NCBI RefSeq assembly: GCF_004799645.1
Contig: NZ_CP031305.1
Coordinates: 496,001 to 560,000 of the forward strand
Direction: 5' to 3'
Length of the DNA stretch: 64,000 bases
From: Natronorubrum bangense
GTDB lineage: Archaea; Halobacteriota; Halobacteria; Halobacteriales; Natrialbaceae
Of the stretch, positions 18,211-26,326 are shown piece by piece (within the stretch, counting starts at the first letter, position 1; every line of letters begins with the position of its first letter). A program made the translations under genes and the position numbers. The notes beneath the pieces are model-generated. The model was given only the letters and a program-made list of their open reading frames with translations, did not search any database and had not been told where the DNA came from.

Positions 18211-18885
18211 ATGCCACCCATCGCGCTGCCATACGACGCGAAGGCCGGACCCACGAAGCCGGAGGTTCGGGCCGTCGTCCACTCGAAACTCGCACTCGAG
18301 GACGACGACCACTTCGCGGAGGTTGGCTCCTGTACGGGAGCCATCACGATCGAAGCCGCACAGCGGGCCGCGCGGGTGACCGCACTCGAGCGGAAACCCG
18401 AACGGCTCGAGACGACCGAGCAGAATCTGGCCGCCAACGAAGACGCGATCCGGGCCGACGTCGACCTCCGGAACGTGGAAGCGCCCGCGGGGCTTCCTGA
18501 CGACGCTGACGCGCTCTTTTTGGGCGGCAGTCGAAACTTCGAGGCCGTCCTGGATCACGCTGTCGACACCGAAATCGATCGCGTGGTCATGAACGTCTCG
18601 CGGCTCGAGGTCGCAGGGAAAGCAACGGAAGCGTTCCGCGAGCGCGGGATTCTCGAGGAGGTCGTCCAGTTCCAGGTGAGCCACGGCTACGAACTCGCCG
18701 GCGCGACGAGTTTCAACTCGGACAACCCGGTCTACATGCTGGTCGGGAGCGCGACGCCGAGCGACGAGGACGACGGCGGCAAAACGGTCGCTGCCGACGG
18801 CGGTGAGCGATCCTTGTCGGAGCAAAGCACCGACAGCGGCCGAACCGTCGCTGGCGATTCGAAGAGCGGAGGGGGTCAGCGATGA
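18211..18885 (+). CDS. cbiT: Cobalt-precorrin-6B C15-methyltransferase (decarboxylating) CbiT
   Basis: CbiT methylates C15 and decarboxylates the C12 acetate of cobalt-precorrin-7. The protein begins PPIALPYDAKAGPTKPEVRAVV, the normal CbiT start, then shows the class I SAM fold: FAEVGSCTGAITIEAAQ, VTALERKPERLETTEQN and LFLGGSRNFEAVLD. The SAM loop has GSCTG where GxGTG is common. A disordered acidic tail of about 40 residues follows. TTG 18199 and GTG 18208 are alternative starts. The stop overlaps the start of cbiL by 4 bp. Confidence 0.9.
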   Translation: MPPIALPYDAKAGPTKPEVRAVVHSKLALEDDDHFAEVGSCTGAITIEAAQRAARVTALERKPERLETTEQNLAANEDAIRADVDLRNVEAPAGLPDDADALFLGGSRNFEAVLDHAVDTEIDRVVMNVSRLEVAGKATEAFRERGILEEVVQFQVSHGYELAGATSFNSDNPVYMLVGSATPSDEDDGGKTVAADGGERSLSEQSTDSGRTVAGDSKSGGGQR

Positions 18886-19751
18886 CGCTCTACGGCGTTG
18901 GCCTCGGCCCCGGCGAAGCAGATCTCGTGACTGTTCGTGGAAAACAGGTTCTCGAGGCATGTGACGTCGTCTACTCACCGGGTCGCCTCTCGAGAAGTGT
19001 CGCCCTCGAGCACGTCGACGAGTCGAAGATCGGAGATGTGGATTTCCCGATGACGAGAGACGAGGAAAAGCTGCGGTCGGCATGGAAGGAGGCCGCTGCA
19101 GAGATCGCCCCGAACGCACGCGACGGCGACGTCGCCTTCGTCACGCTCGGTGATCCGAACGTCTATTCGACGTTCGGCCATCTGCGCCGGACGATCGATG
19201 CGTTCCACCCCGATGTCGAGTTGGAGATCGTCCCCGGTGTGAGTGCGGTCACTGCGTTCGCGACCGCAATGGGCGTCGAGATCGAAGCCGGCGCGGGACT
19301 CTCGCTTCGCGAGGCCGCAAACGGGGCCAGCCCGACAGGGCCGGACCGGATGATCCTGTTCAAAGTCACCGACGCGCCTGCGACCCACGATGGCCTCGTC
19401 GACGCTGGCTACGAGGTGACCTACGGCCGCCGACTGTTCATGGAGCAAGGCGAGACGATCATCACTGACGATCCCGAGGAGATCGACGAGCGTGACTACT
19501 ACACGCTTGCCTACGCCGAGAAGGAAGCCCTCGAGATCGAGCAGGCGACAGCGGCGTTCCAGCGACAGTCTGGCACCGAAGACGAGACAGGACTGTCCTC
19601 GAGGACAGCCGAGAGCGACACCGGAAGCGACGAGAGCACTCGAGCGGAGACGACCACGGCCGGTGAACCGGTCGGACTCGGAAGCGAACTGCACGAACTC
19701 GAGCGGTCGGAAGGGTTCGAACATGGCGACTGTGAACAACACTGGTACTGA
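18882..19751 (+). CDS. cbiL: Cobalt-factor II C20-methyltransferase CbiL
   Basis: The protein has the tetrapyrrole methylase signature: YGVGLGPGEADLVTVRGKQV at the N-terminus, VAFVTLGDPNVYSTF in the middle and VELEIVPGVSAVTAFATAMG, as in precorrin-2/cobalt-factor II C20 methylases. It adds the C20 methyl that is later lost during ring contraction. After residue ~225 comes an acidic, Thr/Ser-rich linker and a C-terminal HGDCEQHWY that is not part of the enzyme fold and could bind metal. A GGAGGGGG Shine-Dalgarno-like stretch precedes the start, which overlaps cbiT; the stop overlaps the cbiF start by 1 bp. Confidence 0.93.
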   Translation: MTLYGVGLGPGEADLVTVRGKQVLEACDVVYSPGRLSRSVALEHVDESKIGDVDFPMTRDEEKLRSAWKEAAAEIAPNARDGDVAFVTLGDPNVYSTFGHLRRTIDAFHPDVELEIVPGVSAVTAFATAMGVEIEAGAGLSLREAANGASPTGPDRMILFKVTDAPATHDGLVDAGYEVTYGRRLFMEQGETIITDDPEEIDERDYYTLAYAEKEALEIEQATAAFQRQSGTEDETGLSSRTAESDTGSDESTRAETTTAGEPVGLGSELHELERSEGFEHGDCEQHWY

Positions 19752-20695
19752 TGGAAGAGACGACACCACCTGACGAGACGGCGGAGACAGTAACCGAGAC
19801 GGAACCGAAACTGCGACCTGACGGTGGCGATCCCCAAGAGGCGATCGACGCACAGGGCGATCGGCGCCGTGAGGGACTCGACGACCGAATCTTCGACCAC
19901 AACGCCGGCGACGAACAGGACGGCATTCCGTTCGTCGGCGCTGGTCCCGGCAACCCGCGGCTGCTGACCGTCGCGGGGAAGGAACTGCTCGAGGCGGCCG
20001 ACCTCGTCGTCCACGCGGGGTCACTGGTCAACAGCGAACTGCTGGACGAGTACTGTGCCCACGCCGAACTCGTGAACTCGGTCGGCAAGGACCTCGAGGA
20101 GCTTATTCCGCTAATGAGAGACGCCTACGAGGACGGCGAGAACGTCGTCCGCCTGCACAGTGGCGACCCCGCGATCTACGGGGCCGCACTCGAGCAGATG
20201 GACGCACTCGAGCACGAGGGCGTGCCGACCTACTTCGTGCCGGGTGTCACGTCGGCCTTCGCAGCCAGCGCGACGCTACGGACCCAACTGACGCTCAACG
20301 AGGTCTCGAACCACGTCGCGTTCACTCGGCCACAGGGCAAGACGCTGACTGAGGAAGAAGACCACATCTCCGAGTTCGTGGAGATGGGCGACGTAACGAC
20401 CTGTATCTACCTCGGGACACACGCCGTTCGCGATACGATGGATCGGTTGCTCGCGGACGACCACGACCCCGAGACGCCCGTTGCAGTGATCTACCACGCC
20501 TCATGGCCCGACGAGGACGTCATCGTCGGCGACATCGGGACGATCGCGGACAAAGTCGAGGAGGCGGGCTACCGTGCGTCGGCGATGGTCGTCATCGGCG
20601 ACGCCGTGACTGGTGCGGGCTACGAGCGCTCGTTCCTCTACGGTGACTGGGCGAATCGCGGTTCAAACGACGCTGACGAAGCCGAGAGTGACTAA
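19751..20695 (+). CDS. cbiF: Cobalt-precorrin-4 C11-methyltransferase CbiF
   Basis: After an approximately 55-residue acidic extension unusual for the family, the enzyme begins IPFVGAGPGNPRLLTVAGKE, followed by VVHAGSLVNSELL, VRLHSGDPAIYGAALEQM, FVPGVTSAFAASATLRTQLT and NHVAFTRPQGKT, all CbiF/CobM signatures. It methylates C11 of cobalt-precorrin-4. The order cbiL-cbiF-cbiG-cbiH with 1-4 bp overlaps or gaps indicates a single operon. Confidence 0.93.
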   Translation: MEETTPPDETAETVTETEPKLRPDGGDPQEAIDAQGDRRREGLDDRIFDHNAGDEQDGIPFVGAGPGNPRLLTVAGKELLEAADLVVHAGSLVNSELLDEYCAHAELVNSVGKDLEELIPLMRDAYEDGENVVRLHSGDPAIYGAALEQMDALEHEGVPTYFVPGVTSAFAASATLRTQLTLNEVSNHVAFTRPQGKTLTEEEDHISEFVEMGDVTTCIYLGTHAVRDTMDRLLADDHDPETPVAVIYHASWPDEDVIVGDIGTIADKVEEAGYRASAMVVIGDAVTGAGYERSFLYGDWANRGSNDADEAESD

Positions 20696-20697
20696 TC

Positions 20698-21681
20698 ATG
20701 AGCACTGACGACGACAACTCGAGTACGGATACGGATTCGGGCGGCCACTGTTCGACGCCGGATTCGGACGGCGAAGTCGCCGAGGAGATTGCGATTATCT
20801 CCTTCGAGCGCAAGATGGACACTGCCGAGGAGATCAAAGCCGAACTCGAGGATCGCTACGAGACGATCGAGATCCTCGAGTACCACGGCGACGTCTTCGA
20901 GGAACACTGGGGCGAGTACGACTGCTTTATCGGCCTGATGGCCTCCGGAATTGCAATGCGCAAGACCGCGCATCTGTTAGACGACAAGTGGGACGACCCC
21001 GCGATCTGTGTCGTCGACGAGGAACTGACGTGGGCGATTCCGATCACGGGCGGCCACCACGGCGCGAACCAGGTCGCACAGGATCTGGCGACGATGGGGG
21101 CGATCCCGGCGATGACCACCGCGAGCGAGGCCGCCGGCAAACAGGGAGTCGAATCCCGCGCGAAGGCGATGGACACCCACGTCGTCAACGGCGACTCGAC
21201 CGTGAAGACGAATCTCGCCGTCCTCGACGACAATCTCGGCCCCGTTGCCCGACTCGAGGGCCCCAAGGCTGTCCTCGTCGGCGACGACGTCACCGTTCTC
21301 AAGCGCAACAAAGACGAGGGCTGCGTCATCGGCACTGGAAGCGTCTCCGGAGCCGATACGGAGTCGTTCATCGCAGCCTGGGAACGCGCGCTCGAGCAGA
21401 CCGACTACGACTTCGACGACGTCGAGTTCGTCGCGACGGCGACTCGAAAGGAAGACGAACCGGGGCTGCTCGAGGCGGCCCAGGAACTCGATCTCGGCGT
21501 CGTTGCGTTCGACAAGGAAACCCTGCTCGAGCACGAGGGGCCGACACCGTCGAAATCGAAGGAGTTGATCGGCTGGCCCGGCGTCTCGGAGGCCAGTGCG
21601 ATCGCCGGCGGGGCCGAACAGGAACTGGTCCTCGAGAAGATCGGTTACGAAAACGAGGTTACGGTGGCGATCGGGCGATGA
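20698..21681 (+). CDS. cbiG: Cobalt-precorrin-5A hydrolase CbiG
   Basis: CbiG opens the delta-lactone of cobalt-precorrin-5A and releases the C2 fragment as acetaldehyde. The N-terminal domain has CFIGLMASGIAMRKTAHLL, CVVDEELTWAIPITGGHHGAN and LATMGAIPAMTTASEA; the C-terminal domain has GTGSVSGADTESFIAAWERA and ATATRKEDEPGLLEAAQEL, as in fused CbiG. A Ser/Asp-rich N-terminal leader of about 28 residues contains an isolated GGHCSTP. The stop overlaps the ATG of cbiH1 (ATGA). Confidence 0.92.
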   Translation: MSTDDDNSSTDTDSGGHCSTPDSDGEVAEEIAIISFERKMDTAEEIKAELEDRYETIEILEYHGDVFEEHWGEYDCFIGLMASGIAMRKTAHLLDDKWDDPAICVVDEELTWAIPITGGHHGANQVAQDLATMGAIPAMTTASEAAGKQGVESRAKAMDTHVVNGDSTVKTNLAVLDDNLGPVARLEGPKAVLVGDDVTVLKRNKDEGCVIGTGSVSGADTESFIAAWERALEQTDYDFDDVEFVATATRKEDEPGLLEAAQELDLGVVAFDKETLLEHEGPTPSKSKELIGWPGVSEASAIAGGAEQELVLEKIGYENEVTVAIGR

Positions 21682-22556
21682 GTTCCGAGAGCGACACCTC
21701 GGATTCGGTGGCCGACGGCACCCCAGACGACCACGGCACCCTCTACGTCGTCGGCATCGGCCCCGGGCTGCCAGATCACATGACTGCAAAGGCAAAGCGA
21801 GTCATCGAATCGGCGGACGTGGTCATCGCCTCGAGTCTCTATCAGGAGTTCCTGCGCGACGACGGCACGCTGCCCTCGAAAGAGGCCGTCAACGACGACG
21901 GCTTCGCGACACGCGACGATGGGTTCGAACAGGAGATCGTCCGTTCGACGATGGGCCGACAGATCGAACTCGCTCGCGCGGCGTTCGACTACGTCCGCGA
22001 GGGGAAAGACGTCGCCCACGTCTCGGGCGGCGATCCGTCGGTCTACGGCAAATCGGATCTCATCTTCAAGATGGCCGAGGAGGAGGGCGCGACGGACGTA
22101 CCGATCGAAATCGTTCCCGGCCTCACGGCGGCACTCGGCGGCGCGGCGAACGTCGGCGCGCCGTTGTGTAACGACTTCTGTACGATCTCGCTGTCCGATA
22201 AGTGGCGCGGCTGGGACGAGATCGAGGAGAAACTGCGCGCAGCGGCAATTTCGGACTTCGTGATCGTCCTTTACAACTGCTGGCGAAACTACGAGAAGGC
22301 CGTCGAGATCGTCCGCGAGGAGCGGACCGACGACGCCTACGTGGCCATCGTCAACGACGCCGGCCGTGAGGATGCCGGCCGAAACGGCGAGAGCCAGTTC
22401 ATCACCAGCCTCGGCGAGGCAGCCGACCACGACGACAAGGTCTCGGGGATGGGCACCTCGCTGATCATCGGCAACCACGAGACCGACACCTGGCGCAACG
22501 ACGACCGAACGTATCTCGTCACCCCGCGCGGCGGGCGTGACGTCGACGACTTCTGA
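21678..22556 (+). CDS. cbiH: Cobalt-factor III (precorrin-3B) C17-methyltransferase, copy 1
   Basis: From ATG 21678, overlapping cbiG by 4 bp, the 292-residue protein shows LYVVGIGPGLPDHMTAKAKR, VAHVSGGDPSVYGKSDLIF, IEIVPGLTAALGGAANVGAP and LCNDFCTISLSDKW, the CbiH/CobJ signature. This enzyme methylates C17 and promotes ring contraction. The much longer frame upstream runs through cbiG out of frame and is not coding. A second paralogue follows at once, an arrangement (cbiH1-cbiH2) known in haloarchaeal cobalamin clusters. Confidence 0.92.
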   Translation: MSSESDTSDSVADGTPDDHGTLYVVGIGPGLPDHMTAKAKRVIESADVVIASSLYQEFLRDDGTLPSKEAVNDDGFATRDDGFEQEIVRSTMGRQIELARAAFDYVREGKDVAHVSGGDPSVYGKSDLIFKMAEEEGATDVPIEIVPGLTAALGGAANVGAPLCNDFCTISLSDKWRGWDEIEEKLRAAAISDFVIVLYNCWRNYEKAVEIVREERTDDAYVAIVNDAGREDAGRNGESQFITSLGEAADHDDKVSGMGTSLIIGNHETDTWRNDDRTYLVTPRGGRDVDDF

Positions 22557-22577
22557 CTACTAATCACCACGACATCC

Positions 22578-23606
22578 ATGAGTACGGACACCAACACGGA
22601 CGCTGACGACGAATCGACTTCCAAGTGTGGCGCTTCGACGACCGAAACGGAAACCTCGAGTGGCTCCAAATGCGGTGGCTCATCGAGCGAGACCACCGAC
22701 GACTCGAGTTCGAAATGCGGCGCCTCGAGTTCCAGTTCCTCGTCCTCGAGTAGCTCCAAATGCGGCGCCTCGAGTTCCGACGACGAGTCGAACGAGCAGG
22801 AAGTCGGCGCGACGATCGAGGACTTCGACGCCGAGCCCGGCCAGCTGATCGCCGTCGGCCTCGGCCCTGGCCATCCGGAGGGGATGACCAAACGAGCCAA
22901 GGACGCCCTGCTCGAGGCCGACCACATCGTCGGCTACACCACCTACATCGAACTCATTCCGGACGAGATCACCGAGCAGGCCGACGACATCTACGACACG
23001 CCGATGTGTGGCGAGGTCTCGCGCACGGAGGAATCGATCGACCGCACGCTCGCGGGCAACGACGTGGCGATCGTCGGCAGCGGCGACCCTAACGTCTATG
23101 CGCTCGCAGGGCTGGCCCTCGAGATCTTGGAGTCCAAGGGCGCGACGGCGTCGATGGTCGACTTCGAAGTCGTGCCCGGCGTGCCGGCGGCCCAGTCCTG
23201 TGGGGCCCGGCTGGGTGCCCCCCTCGTGAACGATACCGTCTCGGTCTCGCTGTCGGACCATCTGGTTCCAATGCCCGAAATCGAGTCCCGACTGCACGCG
23301 GTCGCGAGCGAAAACTTCACTATCACGATCTACAACCCCTGGAGCCGCAAACGCCGGGAGAACTTCGAGAAGTGCTGTGAGATCCTGCTGACTCACCGTG
23401 ACGAAGACACGCCGGTCGGCATCGTCCACGGCGCCGGCCGCGAGGACGAGCAGGTGATGATCACCGAACTCAGCGAACTCGAGGCGCTCGGCGAAAGCGA
23501 GATCATCGACATGACGACGACGATCGTCGTCGGCACGGAGGACACCTACGTCTGGGACGACCGGATGGTCACGCCGCGTGGCTACGAGACGAAGTACGAC
23601 TACTGA
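22578..23606 (+). CDS. cbiH2: Cobalt-factor III C17-methyltransferase, copy 2, with Cys-Ser repeat tail
   Basis: Residues 85-342 are a second CbiH-type methylase: IAVGLGPGHPEGMTKRAK, VAIVGSGDPNVYALAGLAL, FEVVPGVPAAQSCGARLGAP and LVNDTVSVSLSDHL. The first 75 residues are instead a low-complexity Ser/Asp/Glu segment with four SKCG units whose cysteines are residues 17, 32, 47 and 62, exactly 15 residues apart. This could be a cobalt- or Fe-S-handling extension. The paralogue upstream lacks it. The gene lies 21 bp after cbiH1 and 2 bp before the ferredoxin. Confidence 0.92.
   Translation: MSTDTNTDADDESTSKCGASTTETETSSGSKCGGSSSETTDDSSSKCGASSSSSSSSSSSKCGASSSDDESNEQEVGATIEDFDAEPGQLIAVGLGPGHPEGMTKRAKDALLEADHIVGYTTYIELIPDEITEQADDIYDTPMCGEVSRTEESIDRTLAGNDVAIVGSGDPNVYALAGLALEILESKGATASMVDFEVVPGVPAAQSCGARLGAPLVNDTVSVSLSDHLVPMPEIESRLHAVASENFTITIYNPWSRKRRENFEKCCEILLTHRDEDTPVGIVHGAGREDEQVMITELSELEALGESEIIDMTTTIVVGTEDTYVWDDRMVTPRGYETKYDY
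22623..22769 (+). repeat. 45-bp periodic repeat encoding four SKCG units
   Basis: Codons for Lys-Cys-Gly recur every 45 bp (Cys codons at 22626, 22671, 22716 and 22761). Between them lie Ser, Thr, Asp and Glu codons of varied composition, so the period is kept more strictly than the spacer sequence. Confidence 0.75.
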
Positions 23607-23608
23607 CC

Positions 23609-23875
23609 ATGCCACGCTACGAAGTCACCATCGAAAAGGACGCCTGTGACGGGATCTTCGCCTGTCTGACCCGCGACCCGCGATTTATCGAGGGTGCGGA
23701 CGGCCTCGCGACGATCGACCCGACCGCAGATCCGGTCTACGACTGCGAGGGCGAGGTCACCGATACTGACGAACGGGTCGTCGCGACGTTCGACGATGAC
23801 CGCATCGAGGAAGCTCGACAAGCCGCGGCAGCCTGCCCGACGGACGCGATTATCGTTGAGGAGGTGGGCGAATGA
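23609..23875 (+). CDS. Small ferredoxin, three-cysteine cluster motif
   Basis: The 88-residue acidic protein has a single-cluster ferredoxin pattern: CDGIFAC (CX5C, residues 13-19) and a C-terminal ACPTDAI. With the middle cysteine of the usual CX2CX2C missing, a [3Fe-4S] cluster or a cluster using the extra YDCEGE cysteine is expected. Corrin ring contraction by the anaerobic route needs redox chemistry, so it may be the electron carrier of the operon. It overlaps the next gene by 4 bp. Confidence 0.85.
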   Translation: MPRYEVTIEKDACDGIFACLTRDPRFIEGADGLATIDPTADPVYDCEGEVTDTDERVVATFDDDRIEEARQAAAACPTDAIIVEEVGE

Positions 23876-24618
23876 GCGACAGCGAGTTGTCGACCGACGG
23901 CGATCTCGAGGTTGCGGTCCCATCGGACCCGCTCGCGGGCCATCCCGCGACCGCGTACTTCTGGGGCCACGTCGCTGGCAGTGGGCGCGTGGTTCGGAGC
24001 GAAGCGAGAGCCACGGACAGCGACCGGCGACGACGCGAACATCTCGAGGTCGTCACCACCGACGAGCACTCTGCGCAGGTGCTCGCCGCGATTGCAGGTG
24101 GCGACATCGACCACGAGACGAGCAGCCGCGAGTACGCCCACGACACGTCGATCACGCGCACCGAAGACGAGTACACGCTCTCGATCGGCAAGGGCGAGGA
24201 TAGCGAGGAGCTGTTAGGTCGCACCACCGCACTCTCGCTGCCCGTCGACGGCCGTGGAAACTACCGCTTTGGGGCGTTCTCGAGTCACGATCGCGAACTC
24301 CTTCGCGGCCTGCTCGAGGGCTGTGGGACGATCTGTTTCAAGTCCTCGAGTGGCACTGTCGGGATCTCGTTCGTCCACGACGACCGCGCGCTGCTCGAGG
24401 CGACACGGGAACTGCTCGCCGACTGTCCGGTCGACACACCCGTCGGCGAGCTTTCGGAGACGTCCTCGGGCGGCTACTGGTTCGGCGTCGACGACGATGC
24501 CGTCCCCGAGTTTGGCACGTGGCTCTACGAAGGCTGCGAGACAACTGGCCTGTTCGCGCCGAGCCGGCGTCGAAAACTCGAGCGGAGTATCGAGCAGGCA
24601 GACAGCTACGACGAGTAA
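23872..24618 (+). CDS. Cobalamin-operon protein with degenerate LAGLIDADG-like repeats
   Basis: This 248-residue protein is usually only named by its cobalamin-operon position. It appears to hold two LAGLIDADG-type helices: AYFWGHVAGSGRV at residues 28-40 and LLRGLLEGCGTI at 143-154, each followed by beta strands and an alpha helix as in homing endonucleases and WhiA-like regulators. The acidic residue that ends each catalytic LAGLIDADG helix is replaced (GSG and GCG for GDG/ADG), so cleavage is not expected. A DNA-binding or structural role is inferred. It overlaps the ferredoxin gene and is followed after 55 bp by cbiX. Confidence 0.7.
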   Translation: MSDSELSTDGDLEVAVPSDPLAGHPATAYFWGHVAGSGRVVRSEARATDSDRRRREHLEVVTTDEHSAQVLAAIAGGDIDHETSSREYAHDTSITRTEDEYTLSIGKGEDSEELLGRTTALSLPVDGRGNYRFGAFSSHDRELLRGLLEGCGTICFKSSSGTVGISFVHDDRALLEATRELLADCPVDTPVGELSETSSGGYWFGVDDDAVPEFGTWLYEGCETTGLFAPSRRRKLERSIEQADSYDE

Positions 24619-24673
24619 CCACCCCGAGCGCCGTGTTCGAACCGCGTTCAGTATCCACCCATACCAACAACTG

Positions 24674-25900
24674 ATGAGCAAATCCGACGATTCCAGATCC
24701 ACGTCCGCATTCGACGACGAGGCCGTCCTCCTGGTGGGGCATGGCTCCCGTCGAGCAAAGTCGAACGAACAGGTTCGAGAGCTCGCTGCCGGCCTCGAGT
24801 CGCGACTGGGGATTCCGGTCGATGCAGCGTTTCTCGAGCTGGCAGAGCCGGCGATCGATGACGCAATCGCGGAACTCGCAGCCGTCACGTCACAGGTAAC
24901 TGTCGTCCACTGCTCGCTGTTCGCTGCGAGTCACGTCAAAAATGACGTGCCGCTGGCGATCGAACAGGCCCGGGCGACCCATGACGTCGAACTCAACAAC
25001 GGCGCACATCTCGGCATCCATCCGGCGATTCTGGATCTACTTGATGAGCGAGCCGCGTCGGTCGAATCAGAACTGGATGTCGACCGCACCGACGACGACG
25101 TCGCCGTCGTCGTCTGTGGGCGTGGCTCGAGCGATCCGGATGCCAACGGCGACGTCCACAAGCTGGCCCGACTGCTGTATGAAGGCCGCGCGTTCGACCG
25201 CGTCGAAGCGTCGTTTATCGGCGTCACTGAGCCGACGCTCGAGGACACCCTACATGGCCTCTCGAAGCACCGTCCCGACGCGGTCGTCGTCCTCCCCTAC
25301 ATGCTCGGCGACGGCGTCCTCACCCAGCGAGTCCGGGACTGGACGGCCGAGTTCGACGACGACTACCCCTACGTCGACGCGCTGGCGGGCGACCCACTTG
25401 GCACGGACTCGCGACTGCTCGACGTTTTCGCCGACCGCTGGCAGGAGGCTCGAACCGATAGCGTCGAGATGTCCTGTGACACGTGCAAGTACAAAGTCGA
25501 CCTCGAGGGCTACGAAGAAGATGTCGGCGGCGCACGGGCCATGCTCCGGGCGCTGGCTCATCAGGACGCCCACGCGGATCGAGAGGACGTCGACGACGAA
25601 CCACACACCCACGACGCGCCGGAAAAGCACGTCATGGTCTGTACGAACCGGACCTGTGCCGACATGGGGTCGCCCGCGGTGCTCGAGCGCCTTCGCCAGA
25701 AAGCTCGCGACTCCGAGCACTGCGATGCCCGCATTACGCGGTCGTCCTGTCTCGGTCGCTGTGGCGACGGACCGATGGTTGCCGTCTACCCTGACGGGAT
25801 CTGGTACGGCGACGTCGCAGCCGAGGATGCCGAACGACTCGTCGCAGATCATCTGGATCGGGACCGCATCGTGAGCGACCTCGTCGACCAGACGCTGTAG
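24674..25900 (+). CDS. cbiX: Sirohydrochlorin cobaltochelatase CbiX, long form with 2Fe-2S domain
   Basis: Starting at ATG 24674, the 408-residue enzyme inserts cobalt into sirohydrochlorin. The first chelatase half has LLVGHGSRR with catalytic-type H23 and GAHLGIHPAIL; the second half (VVVCGRGSSDPDANGDVHKL, VVLPYMLGDGVLTQRV) is a degenerate copy. A linker with SCDTCKYK and DDEPHTHDAPEKH leads to a thioredoxin-like [2Fe-2S] domain with C323, C328, C359 and C363 (CX4C and CX3C). The in-frame extension back to 24254 overlaps the preceding gene and is not coding. Confidence 0.92.
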   Translation: MSKSDDSRSTSAFDDEAVLLVGHGSRRAKSNEQVRELAAGLESRLGIPVDAAFLELAEPAIDDAIAELAAVTSQVTVVHCSLFAASHVKNDVPLAIEQARATHDVELNNGAHLGIHPAILDLLDERAASVESELDVDRTDDDVAVVVCGRGSSDPDANGDVHKLARLLYEGRAFDRVEASFIGVTEPTLEDTLHGLSKHRPDAVVVLPYMLGDGVLTQRVRDWTAEFDDDYPYVDALAGDPLGTDSRLLDVFADRWQEARTDSVEMSCDTCKYKVDLEGYEEDVGGARAMLRALAHQDAHADREDVDDEPHTHDAPEKHVMVCTNRTCADMGSPAVLERLRQKARDSEHCDARITRSSCLGRCGDGPMVAVYPDGIWYGDVAAEDAERLVADHLDRDRIVSDLVDQTL

Positions 25901-25952
25901 CAGACGCATAGACACACGACCAACCCACGACCACGAAATTACAGAACTAGAT

Positions 25953-26324
25953 ATGAGCTGTCACGAAATCGAAGCGGTACGACTCGGATTGATGAACGTC
26001 CTCGGCGTCGGGGACCAGAGCGCCCGCGAGCACGCGGAGAAAGAACTCGAGGGCCATCTCGAGGGCCCCATCGAAGGCCTCGTTGAGGCCGACACCCTTG
26101 CAGAGATCCAGCGCCACCTCGATGCGGCGTTGGTCGACTTGGAGGAGGAAGTCGCAACCATGGACAGCGAGGACCCCGAGTACGATTACACCCGGGGTCG
26201 ACTGCTCGAGGTCCGCAACGCAGAGCGTGCGGTCGAGCGGCTGAGTGTTCAGGGCGAGAGCATCGTCGACGGGATGGGTGAGGCCCACGACACCCTCCAC
26301 GAGACGTTCCCGGTCGAGGAGTGA
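25953..26324 (+). CDS. DUF3209 family protein of the cobalamin operon
   Basis: The 123-residue protein is largely helical and acidic (EAVRLGLMNVLGVGDQSARE, then EKELEGHLEGPIEGLVEADT). It matches DUF3209, a family that is nearly always found in haloarchaeal cobalamin clusters. A conserved Cys-His at residues 3-4 (MSCHE) may be a metal ligand. Its stop overlaps a GTG of the beta-propeller gene, so the two are co-translated. No activity is known. Confidence 0.82.
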   Translation: MSCHEIEAVRLGLMNVLGVGDQSAREHAEKELEGHLEGPIEGLVEADTLAEIQRHLDAALVDLEEEVATMDSEDPEYDYTRGRLLEVRNAERAVERLSVQGESIVDGMGEAHDTLHETFPVEE

Positions 26325-26326
26325 GC

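Noticed and set aside
16838..18295. Minus-strand open frame of 485 codons opposite cbiA and cbiT
   Set aside because: Antisense to clear cbiA and cbiT; the residue composition is basic and Arg-rich, unlike real haloarchaeal proteins.
20988..21677. Long 5' extension of the cbiH1 frame
   Set aside because: It runs out of frame through cbiG and is Arg-rich; ATG 21678 overlapping the cbiG stop begins the conserved protein.
24254..24673. 5' extension of the cbiX frame
   Set aside because: It overlaps the LAGLIDADG-like gene in another frame; ATG 24674 starts the conserved chelatase.
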